A stretch of 40,956 bases of DNA from Fulvivirga imtechensis AK7 (GTDB lineage: Bacteria > Bacteroidota > Bacteroidia > Cytophagales > Cyclobacteriaceae): contig NZ_AMZN01000053.1 of NCBI RefSeq assembly GCF_000331535.1, positions 1 to 40,956 on the forward strand, given 5' to 3'. The position numbers and the translations under genes were made by a program. Below are positions 16,060 to 24,453 of the stretch, piece after piece; position 1 is the first letter of the stretch, and every line of letters begins with the position of its first letter. The notes below the pieces were generated by a model. The model saw nothing but the letters and a program-made list of their open reading frames with translations, was not told the DNA's origin and did not search any database.

Positions 16060-18654
16060 ATGATAAGGACGGCTATATTTTTCATATTTCTACAACTTCC
16101 TTCGCTCTATGGACAAGACCAGAGGCTTGACAGTATGCGGTCTGTTTTAGATCGCCAGCCATCTGCCAATGAGAGATTGGATACTTATAATGCCATTGCC
16201 GGGTATTTATGGCACTATGATCCTACAACTGCGGCTTTGTATGCAGATTCTGCTTATCAGTTGGCAGAAAATTCTGATTATGCGTCCGGCCGGGTTGAAG
16301 CTTACGCTAATAAGGGTATTGCTGCCTATACTGCAGGTGATTATAGTGGAAGTGCACACCTTTACTCCAAAGCTATCGATCTGGCTGCGCAAAACAACCT
16401 CCCGTCAATTCATATTTTTGCTTTTTATATCAGCCTGTTAAAGCGCCAGGGAAGCTACCTTAAAGCCCTAAAGGTATCTGATTCGTTGATAACTGCATTA
16501 CCACCATCCCACTCGTTCGTTAAAAGGCTGCAGTTAGGCAAAGTCGATTCTTATATAGAATTAGGGCAGATATCTGAAGCTCAGGAAGTGGTCGATTTTT
16601 TGGTGGCATCTGAATCTTTTATGGAAGGGAAGGAGAACAAGGCGGACTTGTATGTAAGATTTGGTGAACTTGATGGTCTGAGAGGCGATTACGAAGAGGG
16701 AATTAGAAAGCTTCAGGAAGCCATAGCAATATATTTGCAGATAGATGATGTGCTGGGTGCAGGCAGGGCATATCTCGAGTTAGGGATGCTTTACGCAGCC
16801 AAAGGGAACTACGTACAGGCAAGGGAGGCTTTCAATCAATCCAAATTATATAATGAAAAAGTGAAATATCCATTCGGCATGGCCGAGGCAGTTTATCAAC
16901 TGGGAGCATTATATGCTTCGCTCGGTGAGTATAAACTGGCAACCGAGTTTTTCTTTAAGTCGCTGGATATCTACGAGCATCAGAAAAACAGAAATGAGAT
17001 AGGAAAGGTATACTATGATCTTGGATGGGTGTATATGAAACAGCAGTGGTATGAAAAAAGTGAATACCAGATAAAGCAGGCTATCGACATCAGCAAGGAA
17101 ATTGGCAATGTGAATGGAGAGGCAACAGGATATAACTACCTGGGGATCCTCTATTTTACTCAAAAAAAATATGACGCTGCACTACAAGCGTTGAACAGGG
17201 CGCTTGATATGAAGAAGCAGATCCTTGATAAGAAAGGTATAGCCGATACGCAATTCAATTTAGCAGAATTGTACGAAGAGCTGGATTTTTCTACCAGGGC
17301 TGTTGACTTATACCTAAGATCGTATGAAACAAGGAAGGAGTTAGGAAATCTGATTGGTATAGCTATCAGTGAGAATAAGCTGGGCAGCTTTTATACAGCA
17401 AATAATCAGCTTGAAAAGGCAAAAATGTATCTGGATAAGTCCAGAGCTACTCTACTAAAGCTTGGCGCTAAAGAAGAGCTATTAAAAAACTACAAGTATA
17501 CGGCTGAGTATTTTAAAAAAGTTGCGGATTATAAGTCGGCCCTTGGTTACAACGAAATGTATGCCAGCCTTCGAGATACTGTTTTTAGCGCAACCAAGAA
17601 TTTCCAGATTGCCGAGATGGAATCCCGTTATGCGCTGGAATCCAAAGAACGCGAAATAGCGCTGCTGAATCTCGAAAATACAAGCCGCGAACAGAGCCTT
17701 AAGCTGCAGGAGGAAACCATTCGCAATCAGCGAGCAATTATATGGGTAATATCTATTACCGGTTTACTGGTAATATTTCTGTTATTCATTATGTATCGCC
17801 TGCTACAAATGAGAAATAAAGCCAATAAAGAGCTTATTTCATTGAACAAGGCTGTGCATGAGCAGAAGGAAGAAATTACAGCCCAGGCTGAAGAATTACA
17901 GGAGGCGCACGATCAAATAGGCGCTTTAAATGAAGACCTCGAATTCAGGGTACGCCAGAGAACACATCAACTGAAAGAAGCGCATAAAGAACTGGATACC
18001 TTCTTTTATCATGCGTCACACGATTTCAGGAAGCCACTGACAACTTTTCTCGGGCTGGTAGAGATAGCCCGGAAGGAAGTAAAAGATGATGAAGCGCTGT
18101 TTCTGTTCGAAAAGGTAAGAGAAACTGCCGGCAGCCTTGATAAAATGGTAAATAAACTGAGAGCTGCAAGTATCATTGGCTCCGATGATATGGCGATTGA
18201 AGAGCTTTCTTTTCAGCAGATAATTAATGAGGTGCTGACAGAGAATCAGCAACTGATCAATAAGTACAATGCAAGCATAAGATTGAATATGCAGGAGGTG
18301 AAACCTTTTAAAGGCTCGAAGTATTTGATGAAGGTTTGTATCAACAACCTGATTGAAAATGCACTGCTCTATTCCCGGCCGGAAGGTGTTTCAGTTGTTG
18401 AGGTCTCAATAAGAAATGAGCGTGGAGATGTGGTTATAGAAGTGAAGGATAATGGTCAGGGTATAGAAGCATCGCTGCAACCACGCATATTTGATATGTA
18501 CTTTAGAGCTAACGAAAGCTCTGAAGGCAATGGCCTCGGATTATATATAACAAAGAAAGCTGTAGAGAAAATGGGAGGCGATATTACCTTTACAAGTGAG
18601 TATGAGCATGGCAGCTCCTTTATTCTGCATTTTCCTACCGGACGCATCTATTAG
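16060..18654 (+). CDS. TPR-repeat membrane sensor histidine kinase
   Basis: 864 residues from ATG 16060 (a GTG directly before is possible). Order: signal peptide (1-18); about ten tetratricopeptide repeats (about 25-480), presumably periplasmic; a coiled coil (about 520-558); a membrane helix (about 561-584); a second long coiled coil (590-640); HisKA with phospho-acceptor His654 in YHASHDFRKPLTTF; and HATPase_c with N box LIENALLY (about 763), DNGQGIE (about 797) and GNGLGLYIT (about 827). There is no receiver or DNA-binding domain and no response regulator next to it, so its partner is elsewhere. TPR-kinases are common in Bacteroidetes; the signal is unknown. Repeat copy B starts 16 bases after its stop. 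Confidence 0.93.
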   Translation: MIRTAIFFIFLQLPSLYGQDQRLDSMRSVLDRQPSANERLDTYNAIAGYLWHYDPTTAALYADSAYQLAENSDYASGRVEAYANKGIAAYTAGDYSGSAHLYSKAIDLAAQNNLPSIHIFAFYISLLKRQGSYLKALKVSDSLITALPPSHSFVKRLQLGKVDSYIELGQISEAQEVVDFLVASESFMEGKENKADLYVRFGELDGLRGDYEEGIRKLQEAIAIYLQIDDVLGAGRAYLELGMLYAAKGNYVQAREAFNQSKLYNEKVKYPFGMAEAVYQLGALYASLGEYKLATEFFFKSLDIYEHQKNRNEIGKVYYDLGWVYMKQQWYEKSEYQIKQAIDISKEIGNVNGEATGYNYLGILYFTQKKYDAALQALNRALDMKKQILDKKGIADTQFNLAELYEELDFSTRAVDLYLRSYETRKELGNLIGIAISENKLGSFYTANNQLEKAKMYLDKSRATLLKLGAKEELLKNYKYTAEYFKKVADYKSALGYNEMYASLRDTVFSATKNFQIAEMESRYALESKEREIALLNLENTSREQSLKLQEETIRNQRAIIWVISITGLLVIFLLFIMYRLLQMRNKANKELISLNKAVHEQKEEITAQAEELQEAHDQIGALNEDLEFRVRQRTHQLKEAHKELDTFFYHASHDFRKPLTTFLGLVEIARKEVKDDEALFLFEKVRETAGSLDKMVNKLRAASIIGSDDMAIEELSFQQIINEVLTENQQLINKYNASIRLNMQEVKPFKGSKYLMKVCINNLIENALLYSRPEGVSVVEVSIRNERGDVVIEVKDNGQGIEASLQPRIFDMYFRANESSEGNGLGLYITKKAVEKMGGDITFTSEYEHGSSFILHFPTGRIY

Positions 18655-18670
18655 TGTGTAGCATGCTAAT

Positions 18671-18819
18671 TAGTGTCTGTAAGAAAACGCCAATGTCTGC
18701 GTTACGCTTGTCCCAAAAATGCTCTCGTACCTTAGTACGCTCCGCTTTTTGGGACTTCGTCCCGCCCTTTGGCGGGAACGTTTTTCTTAAAGCTACTTAG
18801 AGTTTTTTTGCAAACACTA
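18671..18819 (+). repeat. Dispersed repeat family I, copy B
   Basis: 149 bases, the best-preserved copy. Ends are TAGTGTCTGTAAGAAAACG and the inverted GCAAACACTA. Internal palindromes are GTACCTTAGTAC, GGGACTTCGTCCC and CCCGCCCTTTGGCGGG, and CCAAAAA pairs with TTTTTGG around the centre, so a strongly folded single strand is expected. It lies 16 bases after the histidine kinase stop and directly abuts a family II element. Confidence 0.92.
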
Positions 18820-18820
18820 A

Positions 18821-19049
18821 TTAACGTGAGTTCGATATGAAATGCTTAAAAAAGGGCAGTCATCCTATCCCGAAGGCTTTAAGGCTTTCGGGAGAAGGAT
18901 CTTCCTAAGTTGTTGGTAGTATACTTGAACTTAGTAAGATTCTTCGTGCCTCCCCGAGGCAAGTTGGGACAGGCAGAATGACCTAAAAAGAGGGTTTTTA
19001 GGGATATGAATACAATTTTATTGGTTCTACTATATCAAACTCACGTTAA
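18821..19049. repeat. Dispersed repeat family II, copy 1
   Basis: 229 bases bounded by inverted ends TTAACGTGAGTTCGATAT and ATATCAAACTCACGTTAA (17 of 18 positions pair). Inside is a hairpin CCCGAAGGC...GGCTTTCGGG (about 18872-18892) and the segment GTGCCTCCCCGAGGCAAG, also found in copy 2 at 28235. No coding frame. It occupies most of the 538-base gap between the kinase and the TonB receptor. Confidence 0.85.
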
Positions 19050-19130
19050 TTAACACTCTACACACTCAATATGCGGGCTCTTGTAATCCCTATTTAGAAC
19101 TTTCATCCAAAAAGTGATGTCCCCAATAGC

Positions 19131-19176
19131 AAAAAGCTCCTGAAGCTATTGTCGGTTAAAACCTGCTTCAGGAGCT
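19131..19176 (-). terminator. Rho-independent terminator of the TonB receptor gene
   Basis: On the minus strand a 12-base stem (19176-19165 with 19146-19135, AGCTCCTGAAGC / GCTTCAGGAGCT) and an 18-base loop are followed by TTTTT. It begins 17 bases after the receptor stop codon. The symmetry is perfect, and the T-run is on the side expected for minus-strand transcription. Confidence 0.8.
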
Positions 19177-19192
19177 AAGACCGCAATTGCTA

Positions 19193-21349
19193 TTAGAGAT
19201 TTACCTTTACATCAAATAGTATACTTCTTTCAGGCCTCCTGTAATCAAAGGGATAAGCATTATTTTTGATCAAATAATTTTCGCTATTAAATAAGTTTTT
19301 TACCAGTATGCCGACTTCTATTTTCTTAGAGGGAGTATACGCCACCTTTAGGTCCATTTCCGCCCAGGCATCAAGGTTTTGCGGCCTGAAAGGAATTGTT
19401 TCTATGGTGATGTCTGATGACCTTCTGCTTACCTCTCCCTGGTAGTGGACAACCGAGCTCAGGTAAAATTTCTTATTGGTATAAGTGATGCCCAGGTTGG
19501 CGGTTTGTTGGGGTACCCACGTTACCTCGTCTTTGCTTTCGGTAATGGTGTTATCCAGTATCTCCTCGTCTTGTCTCCATACTTGTGAGTAGTTGAAGAA
19601 ACCCGAAAACTTGTTGATATTGTACAGCAATTCCAACTCTGAACCCAAAGAGGTAAGCGAGTAAATATTTGTGCTTAAGTTAGCATTGGCCACACTATAG
19701 GCGATTTGATTTTCAAAGTCAGTATAGAAGCTGTTAATCCTCAGATTAAACTGCTTATTGAGCTTCCAATCGGCAGCAAACTCTATTGTGGTAATGAGCT
19801 CAGGTTCTAATTCACCTATGTTAGAGGCCAGTGAATAGGTGTTGGCTCCAAACATCTCAGTAGGTGCTGGAGTTCTAAAGGCCCGGCCGGCCAGCCCCTT
19901 AAAAGTAAGACTCTCATTAGCGAAAAATACCAACCCTACACGTGGGCTGAATTGACTGAATGACTTGCTTTCCTCCTGGTCATTGTTATATATGTCTATA
20001 TAATCAAATGACTGTGTATCGAAACGTGCACCTATGGTGGCTTGCAGTTTTCCACCCATTTTCGGTGAAATATATTGTCCGAATACGCCCACTGTATTGA
20101 CAGGTTTTCCATCAATAAACTCGAACCAGGGATTGGCGGCTACAAACTGGTTGCCCGGGTTTGCTTCGTAAGTATTATTGAGGTCAATGTTGCTACTATG
20201 AGCATCATCCCCGTTGTAAATAAAAAGAGTGTGTTCGATACCGGCAAGCAAGGACGATTCGCTACCAAAATTGTAGTTAACCTGAGCTCTGGTAAGCAAG
20301 TCATCTGCATGAGTTTTCAGATATTCAGTTACTCCATCCGGGTAAAAATCATCAAAAGCACCGTCTGAATAATACCTCATATTCCAATCCAGGCCATGGC
20401 GCTGATAGCGGGTCATAAATTCATAACCGAAATTTGAGTTGAGGTTCTGGGGCTTGTATTTCAGAGAGATGAGTCTTCTAAACTCTTTCATGGATTCTGG
20501 CTGATCTGGTATGTAGAAAAGCCACCCATGTCCTGTTTGAAAATCCCAATGCTGCTCGTGGTACTGTACCGAAAGGCCTTCTAAAGCTCCTTTTGCTGCT
20601 ATTTTTGCAAAAATGTAGTTGCTGGAACGGCCATCCTGCACTTTTCTTTTTGTGGTGAGGTAGTTGTCGCCATTATCCCTTGTGTCATCATAAGAAAAAT
20701 ACTCATTGCCTTTTGTTTCAAAAGAGTTAAATGCAAGAAGTATTGAAGCATTGTCATTTTCTGCCCCTGTTATAGCATCGTAGATTCTCGTACCCCTGGA
20801 GCCAATTCGCATTCTGGCTGTCCCAATTCCATTCAGGTCTCCGGGGTTCATGGTGTTAATGGTGACAACACCATTGGTGGCATTAGAACCATACAAAGCA
20901 GACCCTGGTCCACGTATGATCTCCAGGGATTTTGTAAACACCAGAGGTGTTATTTCCCAGGTATATGCCGTGCCATACAGGTTGTCGTTTACGGGCACAC
21001 CATCCACCAACATCAGCAGGTGGTTATTATTCCATCCTTCATAAAGTCCGCGGCTTGACAGTGTTCTACGATCATAATCTTTTGATTGTGAAAAGCCTGG
21101 CAAAGTACCAGCAATATCATGTATACTGATCCAGCCGTATTTCTGGATCTGACTCTGGTTGATCAAAGACACAACACTTGGCGCATCGGATATCTTTTGC
21201 GAAAATTTTGAGGCGCTGCTAATAGGTATATTCAGTAGTTCCTCCAACGTAAGCTCAAAGTAGTCGACTCTGGTTGTATCTTCCTGGGCTCTAAGTGGCA
21301 GAGTGGAAGAAATGCATATAGCAAGGATGACGTAATAAATGTTTCTCAT
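19193..21349 (-). CDS. TonB-dependent outer membrane receptor
   Basis: 718 residues from ATG 21349; the frame extends to a TTG at 21373, but the ATG directly precedes the signal peptide (MRNIYYVILAICISSTLPLRAQ). The plug domain is at about 40-150 (SDAPSVVSLINQSQIQKYGW, GVPVNDNLYGT, IEIIRGPGSALYGSNATNGVV-type motif at SLEIIRGPGSALYGSNATNG). A 22-strand-type barrel runs to the C-terminus, ending ILFDVKVNL. It has no SusD partner or N-terminal carboxypeptidase-like domain, so it resembles siderophore/cobalamin/metal receptors more than SusC. The ligand is unknown. Energised uptake via TonB-ExbBD. It is monocistronic with its own terminator. Confidence 0.9.
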   Translation of the reverse strand: MRNIYYVILAICISSTLPLRAQEDTTRVDYFELTLEELLNIPISSASKFSQKISDAPSVVSLINQSQIQKYGWISIHDIAGTLPGFSQSKDYDRRTLSSRGLYEGWNNNHLLMLVDGVPVNDNLYGTAYTWEITPLVFTKSLEIIRGPGSALYGSNATNGVVTINTMNPGDLNGIGTARMRIGSRGTRIYDAITGAENDNASILLAFNSFETKGNEYFSYDDTRDNGDNYLTTKRKVQDGRSSNYIFAKIAAKGALEGLSVQYHEQHWDFQTGHGWLFYIPDQPESMKEFRRLISLKYKPQNLNSNFGYEFMTRYQRHGLDWNMRYYSDGAFDDFYPDGVTEYLKTHADDLLTRAQVNYNFGSESSLLAGIEHTLFIYNGDDAHSSNIDLNNTYEANPGNQFVAANPWFEFIDGKPVNTVGVFGQYISPKMGGKLQATIGARFDTQSFDYIDIYNNDQEESKSFSQFSPRVGLVFFANESLTFKGLAGRAFRTPAPTEMFGANTYSLASNIGELEPELITTIEFAADWKLNKQFNLRINSFYTDFENQIAYSVANANLSTNIYSLTSLGSELELLYNINKFSGFFNYSQVWRQDEEILDNTITESKDEVTWVPQQTANLGITYTNKKFYLSSVVHYQGEVSRRSSDITIETIPFRPQNLDAWAEMDLKVAYTPSKKIEVGILVKNLFNSENYLIKNNAYPFDYRRPERSILFDVKVNL

Positions 21350-21543
21350 AGGGCATCTATATTTAAGGTCCAATATTCAAAAAAAAATAGAGAGAAGTGG
21401 CCCTACCACTGCAACGTAAGTCAAAATGGTGCTTTCAGGTAAAAAATGTAAAGCCAACTTTATTTATAATATACAACTAATTTTTGTACTAAACCAGAAA
21501 AAGGGATGCCTGTGTTGCTCATGAGTTGATAGTCCAATCTAAC

Positions 21544-21632
21544 TAGTGTCTGTAAGAAAGCGCCAATGTCTGCGTCCCCAAAAAAGCTCTCCTACCTCAG
21601 GACGTTCCACTTTTGGTACTTCGCAAGCCTTG
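21544..21632 (+). repeat. Dispersed repeat family I, truncated copy C
   Basis: Begins TAGTGTCTGTAAGAAAGCGCCAATGTCTGCG as in the other copies and keeps the AAAAAGCTCTCCTACCTCAG and CCACTTTTGGTACTTCGCAAGCCTTG regions. The 3' inverted end is absent or unrecognisable after about 21632. It lies about 110 bases upstream of the 4HB gene in the same direction. The rest of the 389-base spacer shows nothing else clear. Confidence 0.75.
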
Positions 21633-21725
21633 CTGATATTCCCGCATTAAGATCCGGGGTTTTTTTAGGACCTGTAGGATTTTAAACCCCATAGTTTTCG
21701 TTATCTTTATATACATTAAAATCGA

Positions 21726-21731
21726 AGGAGG
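21726..21731 (+). promoter_or_regulatory. Strong Shine-Dalgarno AGGAGG
   Basis: A consensus AGGAGG seven bases before the ATG at 21739. Most genes in this window lack a recognisable Shine-Dalgarno site, as is usual in Bacteroidetes, so this one stands out and settles the start of the 4HB protein. Confidence 0.8.
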
Positions 21732-21738
21732 TAATAAT

Positions 21739-22413
21739 ATGAAGTGGATACATCAAAACCGAAATAAGGCGCGCGCTACACTCTTGCTGACGGTCATTAT
21801 TTTAGTGATCCTGGCTGGTGGTTTTTGGGAAAGATCATTAATAACCCGCATGAACCACTCCTTTACATCTATTTATAAGGACAGGCTGGTGCCTGCTGCA
21901 GAGTGGTTTCATGTTAATGACATAATGTATAGCAAGCGACTGCTCCTGGAAAAACATTTGTTGGGCCATGATGAACTGCCGGCAGACGTAGTACGGGATA
22001 AACTGGCTGTTCATAATGCACAAATAGATTCTATTATAGAGGCTTTTGAAACCACCTACCTCGTACATGAGGAGAGTGACGCTCTGCACCTGTTTAAAGC
22101 CAAAATGATGCAATATAATGATATCGAACATCGATATGTATCTCTGGAGGCAGGGACCAAAATGAAAGGCTATGGTCAGGAGTTAGAGCCATTGTTTAAT
22201 GAATTGAACCGGCAGATCGTTCGGCTGGGAGATATACAAACTAAAGTGGGCAAGGAGCTGGTGCAAGGTTCGGAGTATACTATGGGCAGCGCCAGTATGT
22301 TGAACTCCTTGCAAATTGCAATGGCTGTGGTAATTGCGCTCCTTGTGCAAATATTGCTTTGGACTTCCAGGAGTGTGATGCCTAAAAAGCCTCAGAAATT
22401 TCATTTGAATTAG
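21739..22413 (+). CDS. 4HB_MCP-type membrane sensor without output domain
   Basis: 224 residues: short basic N-terminus, membrane helix (about 13-33), an extracytoplasmic helical region (about 34-190), a second membrane helix (about 192-212) and a 12-residue tail ending MPKKPQKFHLN. The periplasmic part matches the four-helix-bundle ligand-sensing domain of methyl-accepting chemoreceptors (MNHSFTSIYKDRLVPAAEWF start, paired helices). There is no HAMP, signalling, kinase or cyclase domain, so output must come through a partner or it acts otherwise. It is probably co-transcribed with the hydroxylase 34 bases downstream. Confidence 0.72.
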   Translation: MKWIHQNRNKARATLLLTVIILVILAGGFWERSLITRMNHSFTSIYKDRLVPAAEWFHVNDIMYSKRLLLEKHLLGHDELPADVVRDKLAVHNAQIDSIIEAFETTYLVHEESDALHLFKAKMMQYNDIEHRYVSLEAGTKMKGYGQELEPLFNELNRQIVRLGDIQTKVGKELVQGSEYTMGSASMLNSLQIAMAVVIALLVQILLWTSRSVMPKKPQKFHLN

Positions 22414-22447
22414 AGAAACAGTATACAGAGCCTGTTGTTTTAACAGC

Positions 22448-23194
22448 ATGAGCTCAGAAGTCACTTCTACCGCTAGCTTTTTGCTGTTGACATCTATATT
22501 TTTTGTCGCCATAGTACTGCGTTACTTTCTGGTTGCCGGCATTTTTCACCTCCATTACTATGTAGTCAAACCCGGGGCCTACCGTTACCGTAAGTTGGGT
22601 AAAGAGGTAAATAATAGTCAAATCAGACGGGAAATATTAAGAAGCATTACATCTTCCATTGTTTTTGCTGTAGCCGGAGCAGGCTCATTTTGGCTCTGGC
22701 AAGAGGGTTATACGGCCATCTATTTGGAAGCAGACCAATATGGCCATTGGTATTTGCCTGTAAGTCTTATCATAGCCATGCTGATCCATGAAACGTATTA
22801 TTACTGGGTACACCGGCTAATGCACCACCCCGGAATATTCAGGGTTGTTCACAAAGCCCATCATGATAGCTTGTCGCCAACTCCCTGGACGGCCTTTTCA
22901 TTTCACCCATGGGAGAGCCTGCTGGAAGCCATTATTCTTCCGCTGATCCTGATAATTGTACCCCTTCACCCGGCTGTAATAGGTTTCCACCTGATGATCA
23001 TGACTGTTAGCAGCGTAATCAATCACCTTGGCATTGAAGTATATCCGGTAAAATTCCTGGAGCATCCTGTGGGGAAATTATTTATCGGAGCTACACATCA
23101 CCACCTTCACCATAAAGAGTTTCGAACTAATTTTGGCCTGTACTTCACCTTTTGGGATAAGTGGATGGGCACCGAGAGCAAGGCCGGGGGATAG
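22448..23194 (+). CDS. Sterol desaturase / fatty acid hydroxylase family protein
   Basis: 248 residues with four or five membrane helices and the complete set of His boxes binding a di-iron centre. They are HETYYYWVHRLMHH (about 114-127), HKAHHDS (about 136-142) and HHHLHH (about 216-221, preceded by GAT). The C-terminal FGLYFTFWDKWMGT is also typical. It introduces hydroxyl groups or double bonds into lipids; in bacteria, targets include carotenoids, sphingolipids and fatty acids, and cannot be decided here. It follows the 4HB gene by 34 bases and ends at a heptamer array. Confidence 0.9.
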   Translation: MSSEVTSTASFLLLTSIFFVAIVLRYFLVAGIFHLHYYVVKPGAYRYRKLGKEVNNSQIRREILRSITSSIVFAVAGAGSFWLWQEGYTAIYLEADQYGHWYLPVSLIIAMLIHETYYYWVHRLMHHPGIFRVVHKAHHDSLSPTPWTAFSFHPWESLLEAIILPLILIIVPLHPAVIGFHLMIMTVSSVINHLGIEVYPVKFLEHPVGKLFIGATHHHLHHKEFRTNFGLYFTFWDKWMGTESKAGG

Positions 23195-23229
23195 TTGCTG
23201 GTCACTGGTGACTGGTCATTGGTTGCTAG
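23195..23229 (+). repeat. Heptamer array after the hydroxylase gene
   Basis: Five in-phase 7-base units: TTGCTGG, TCACTGG, TGACTGG, TCATTGG, TTGCTAG, starting at the first base after the hydroxylase stop codon. It shares the units TCATTGG and TTGCTGG (the latter inverted, as CCAGCAA) with the arrays at 25714 and 25892. Confidence 0.85.
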
Positions 23230-23240
23230 CTGACATGTCG

Positions 23241-24212
23241 TTAAACATAGCCCAGTTTTCTGCGTACTTTGCCAAGAACTTCCCTGGCAATAACACGGGC
23301 CTTTTCTTCTCCTTCTTTTAATTTATTATCCAGTTCTTCAGGGTTTTCCATATAATAACTGAATAACTTTCGCTGCTCTGCATACTCTTCCACTAGCAAC
23401 TCAAAAAGCGCTTGTTTGGCATGGCCATAGCCATAGTTGCCTGCCAGGTATTTGTTGCGTAGCTGTTCCGTTTGCCCTGGTGAAGCTATCAATCTATAAA
23501 TCGCAAACACATTACAGGTATCGGGGTTCTTGGGTTCCTCAAGAGGCGTGCTATCAGTAACAATAGACATCACCTGCTTTCTAAGCTGCTTTTCAGGTAG
23601 GAACAGATCGATAGTATTGCCATAAGACTTACTCATTTTCTGACCGTCAGTACCTGGTATGGTCATTACATTTTCGTCTATCTGTGCTTCGGGAACCACA
23701 AAAGTATCACCATATATATTGTTAAAAATGTTGGCGATGTCTCTTGTAATCTCCAGGTGTTGCTTCTGATCTTTACCCACAGGCACTATATTAGCATCGT
23801 AAAGCAGGATATCACAGGCCATAAGCACAGGATAGGTAAACAGACCTGCATTCACATCGGCCAGTTTATCCGATTTTTCTTTAAATGAATGTGCATTAGC
23901 CAACATGGGGAAAGGAGTGAAGCAGTTGAGGTACCATGTCAGTTCGCACACCTCCGGTATGCGGGATTGTCTGTAGAAGAGGTTTGTATCCGTATCAAAA
24001 CCAAAGGCAAGCCAGGCGGCAGCAGTGGCATTGACATTGTCAATGCGAAGTTGAGCATCCTTAATTGTCGTAAGGGAGTGGAGGTCGGCTATAAAAAAGA
24101 GGGAATCATTGTCCTTCTGCCTGGAAAGCTCAATAGCCGGTTTAATTGCTCCGAGTATATTTCCAAGGTGTGGCCTTCCGCTACTCTGAATGCCTGTAAG
24201 AATTCTCGCCAT
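23241..24212 (-). CDS. trpS: Tryptophanyl-tRNA synthetase
   Basis: 323 residues from ATG 24212 (MARILTGIQSSG...). The frame extends to 24269, but homologues start at this Met. Class I synthetase: HIGH-like GRPHLGN (about 12-18), KMSKSYGNTIDLF (about 195) and the Trp-pocket region around FIADLHSLTT. It charges tRNA-Trp. Length and motif order are normal. It is followed by nothing on the same strand; the hydroxylase converges on it across the heptamer array. Confidence 0.97.
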   Translation of the reverse strand: MARILTGIQSSGRPHLGNILGAIKPAIELSRQKDNDSLFFIADLHSLTTIKDAQLRIDNVNATAAAWLAFGFDTDTNLFYRQSRIPEVCELTWYLNCFTPFPMLANAHSFKEKSDKLADVNAGLFTYPVLMACDILLYDANIVPVGKDQKQHLEITRDIANIFNNIYGDTFVVPEAQIDENVMTIPGTDGQKMSKSYGNTIDLFLPEKQLRKQVMSIVTDSTPLEEPKNPDTCNVFAIYRLIASPGQTEQLRNKYLAGNYGYGHAKQALFELLVEEYAEQRKLFSYYMENPEELDNKLKEGEEKARVIAREVLGKVRRKLGYV

Positions 24213-24453
24213 GATTTGAAATTTTTGGCAAATAAAAGAAAAACAGTTTAGAAATGATAAGCGCGCCAAGTAATAAGTGAACCTTTTTGTGTTAATACTG
24301 ATTAATAGATCATCTTATGTTCCGCAGTTATTGTTGTTATTGATCTGTTAATTCCTCATCAGAATACTGGCAGACTATCGACATTTTATTATTTTTAACG
24401 AATAATATTTCTTGCAAAAGGGTTTGGCCCTGGAATTGAAAAAAATACATGTT

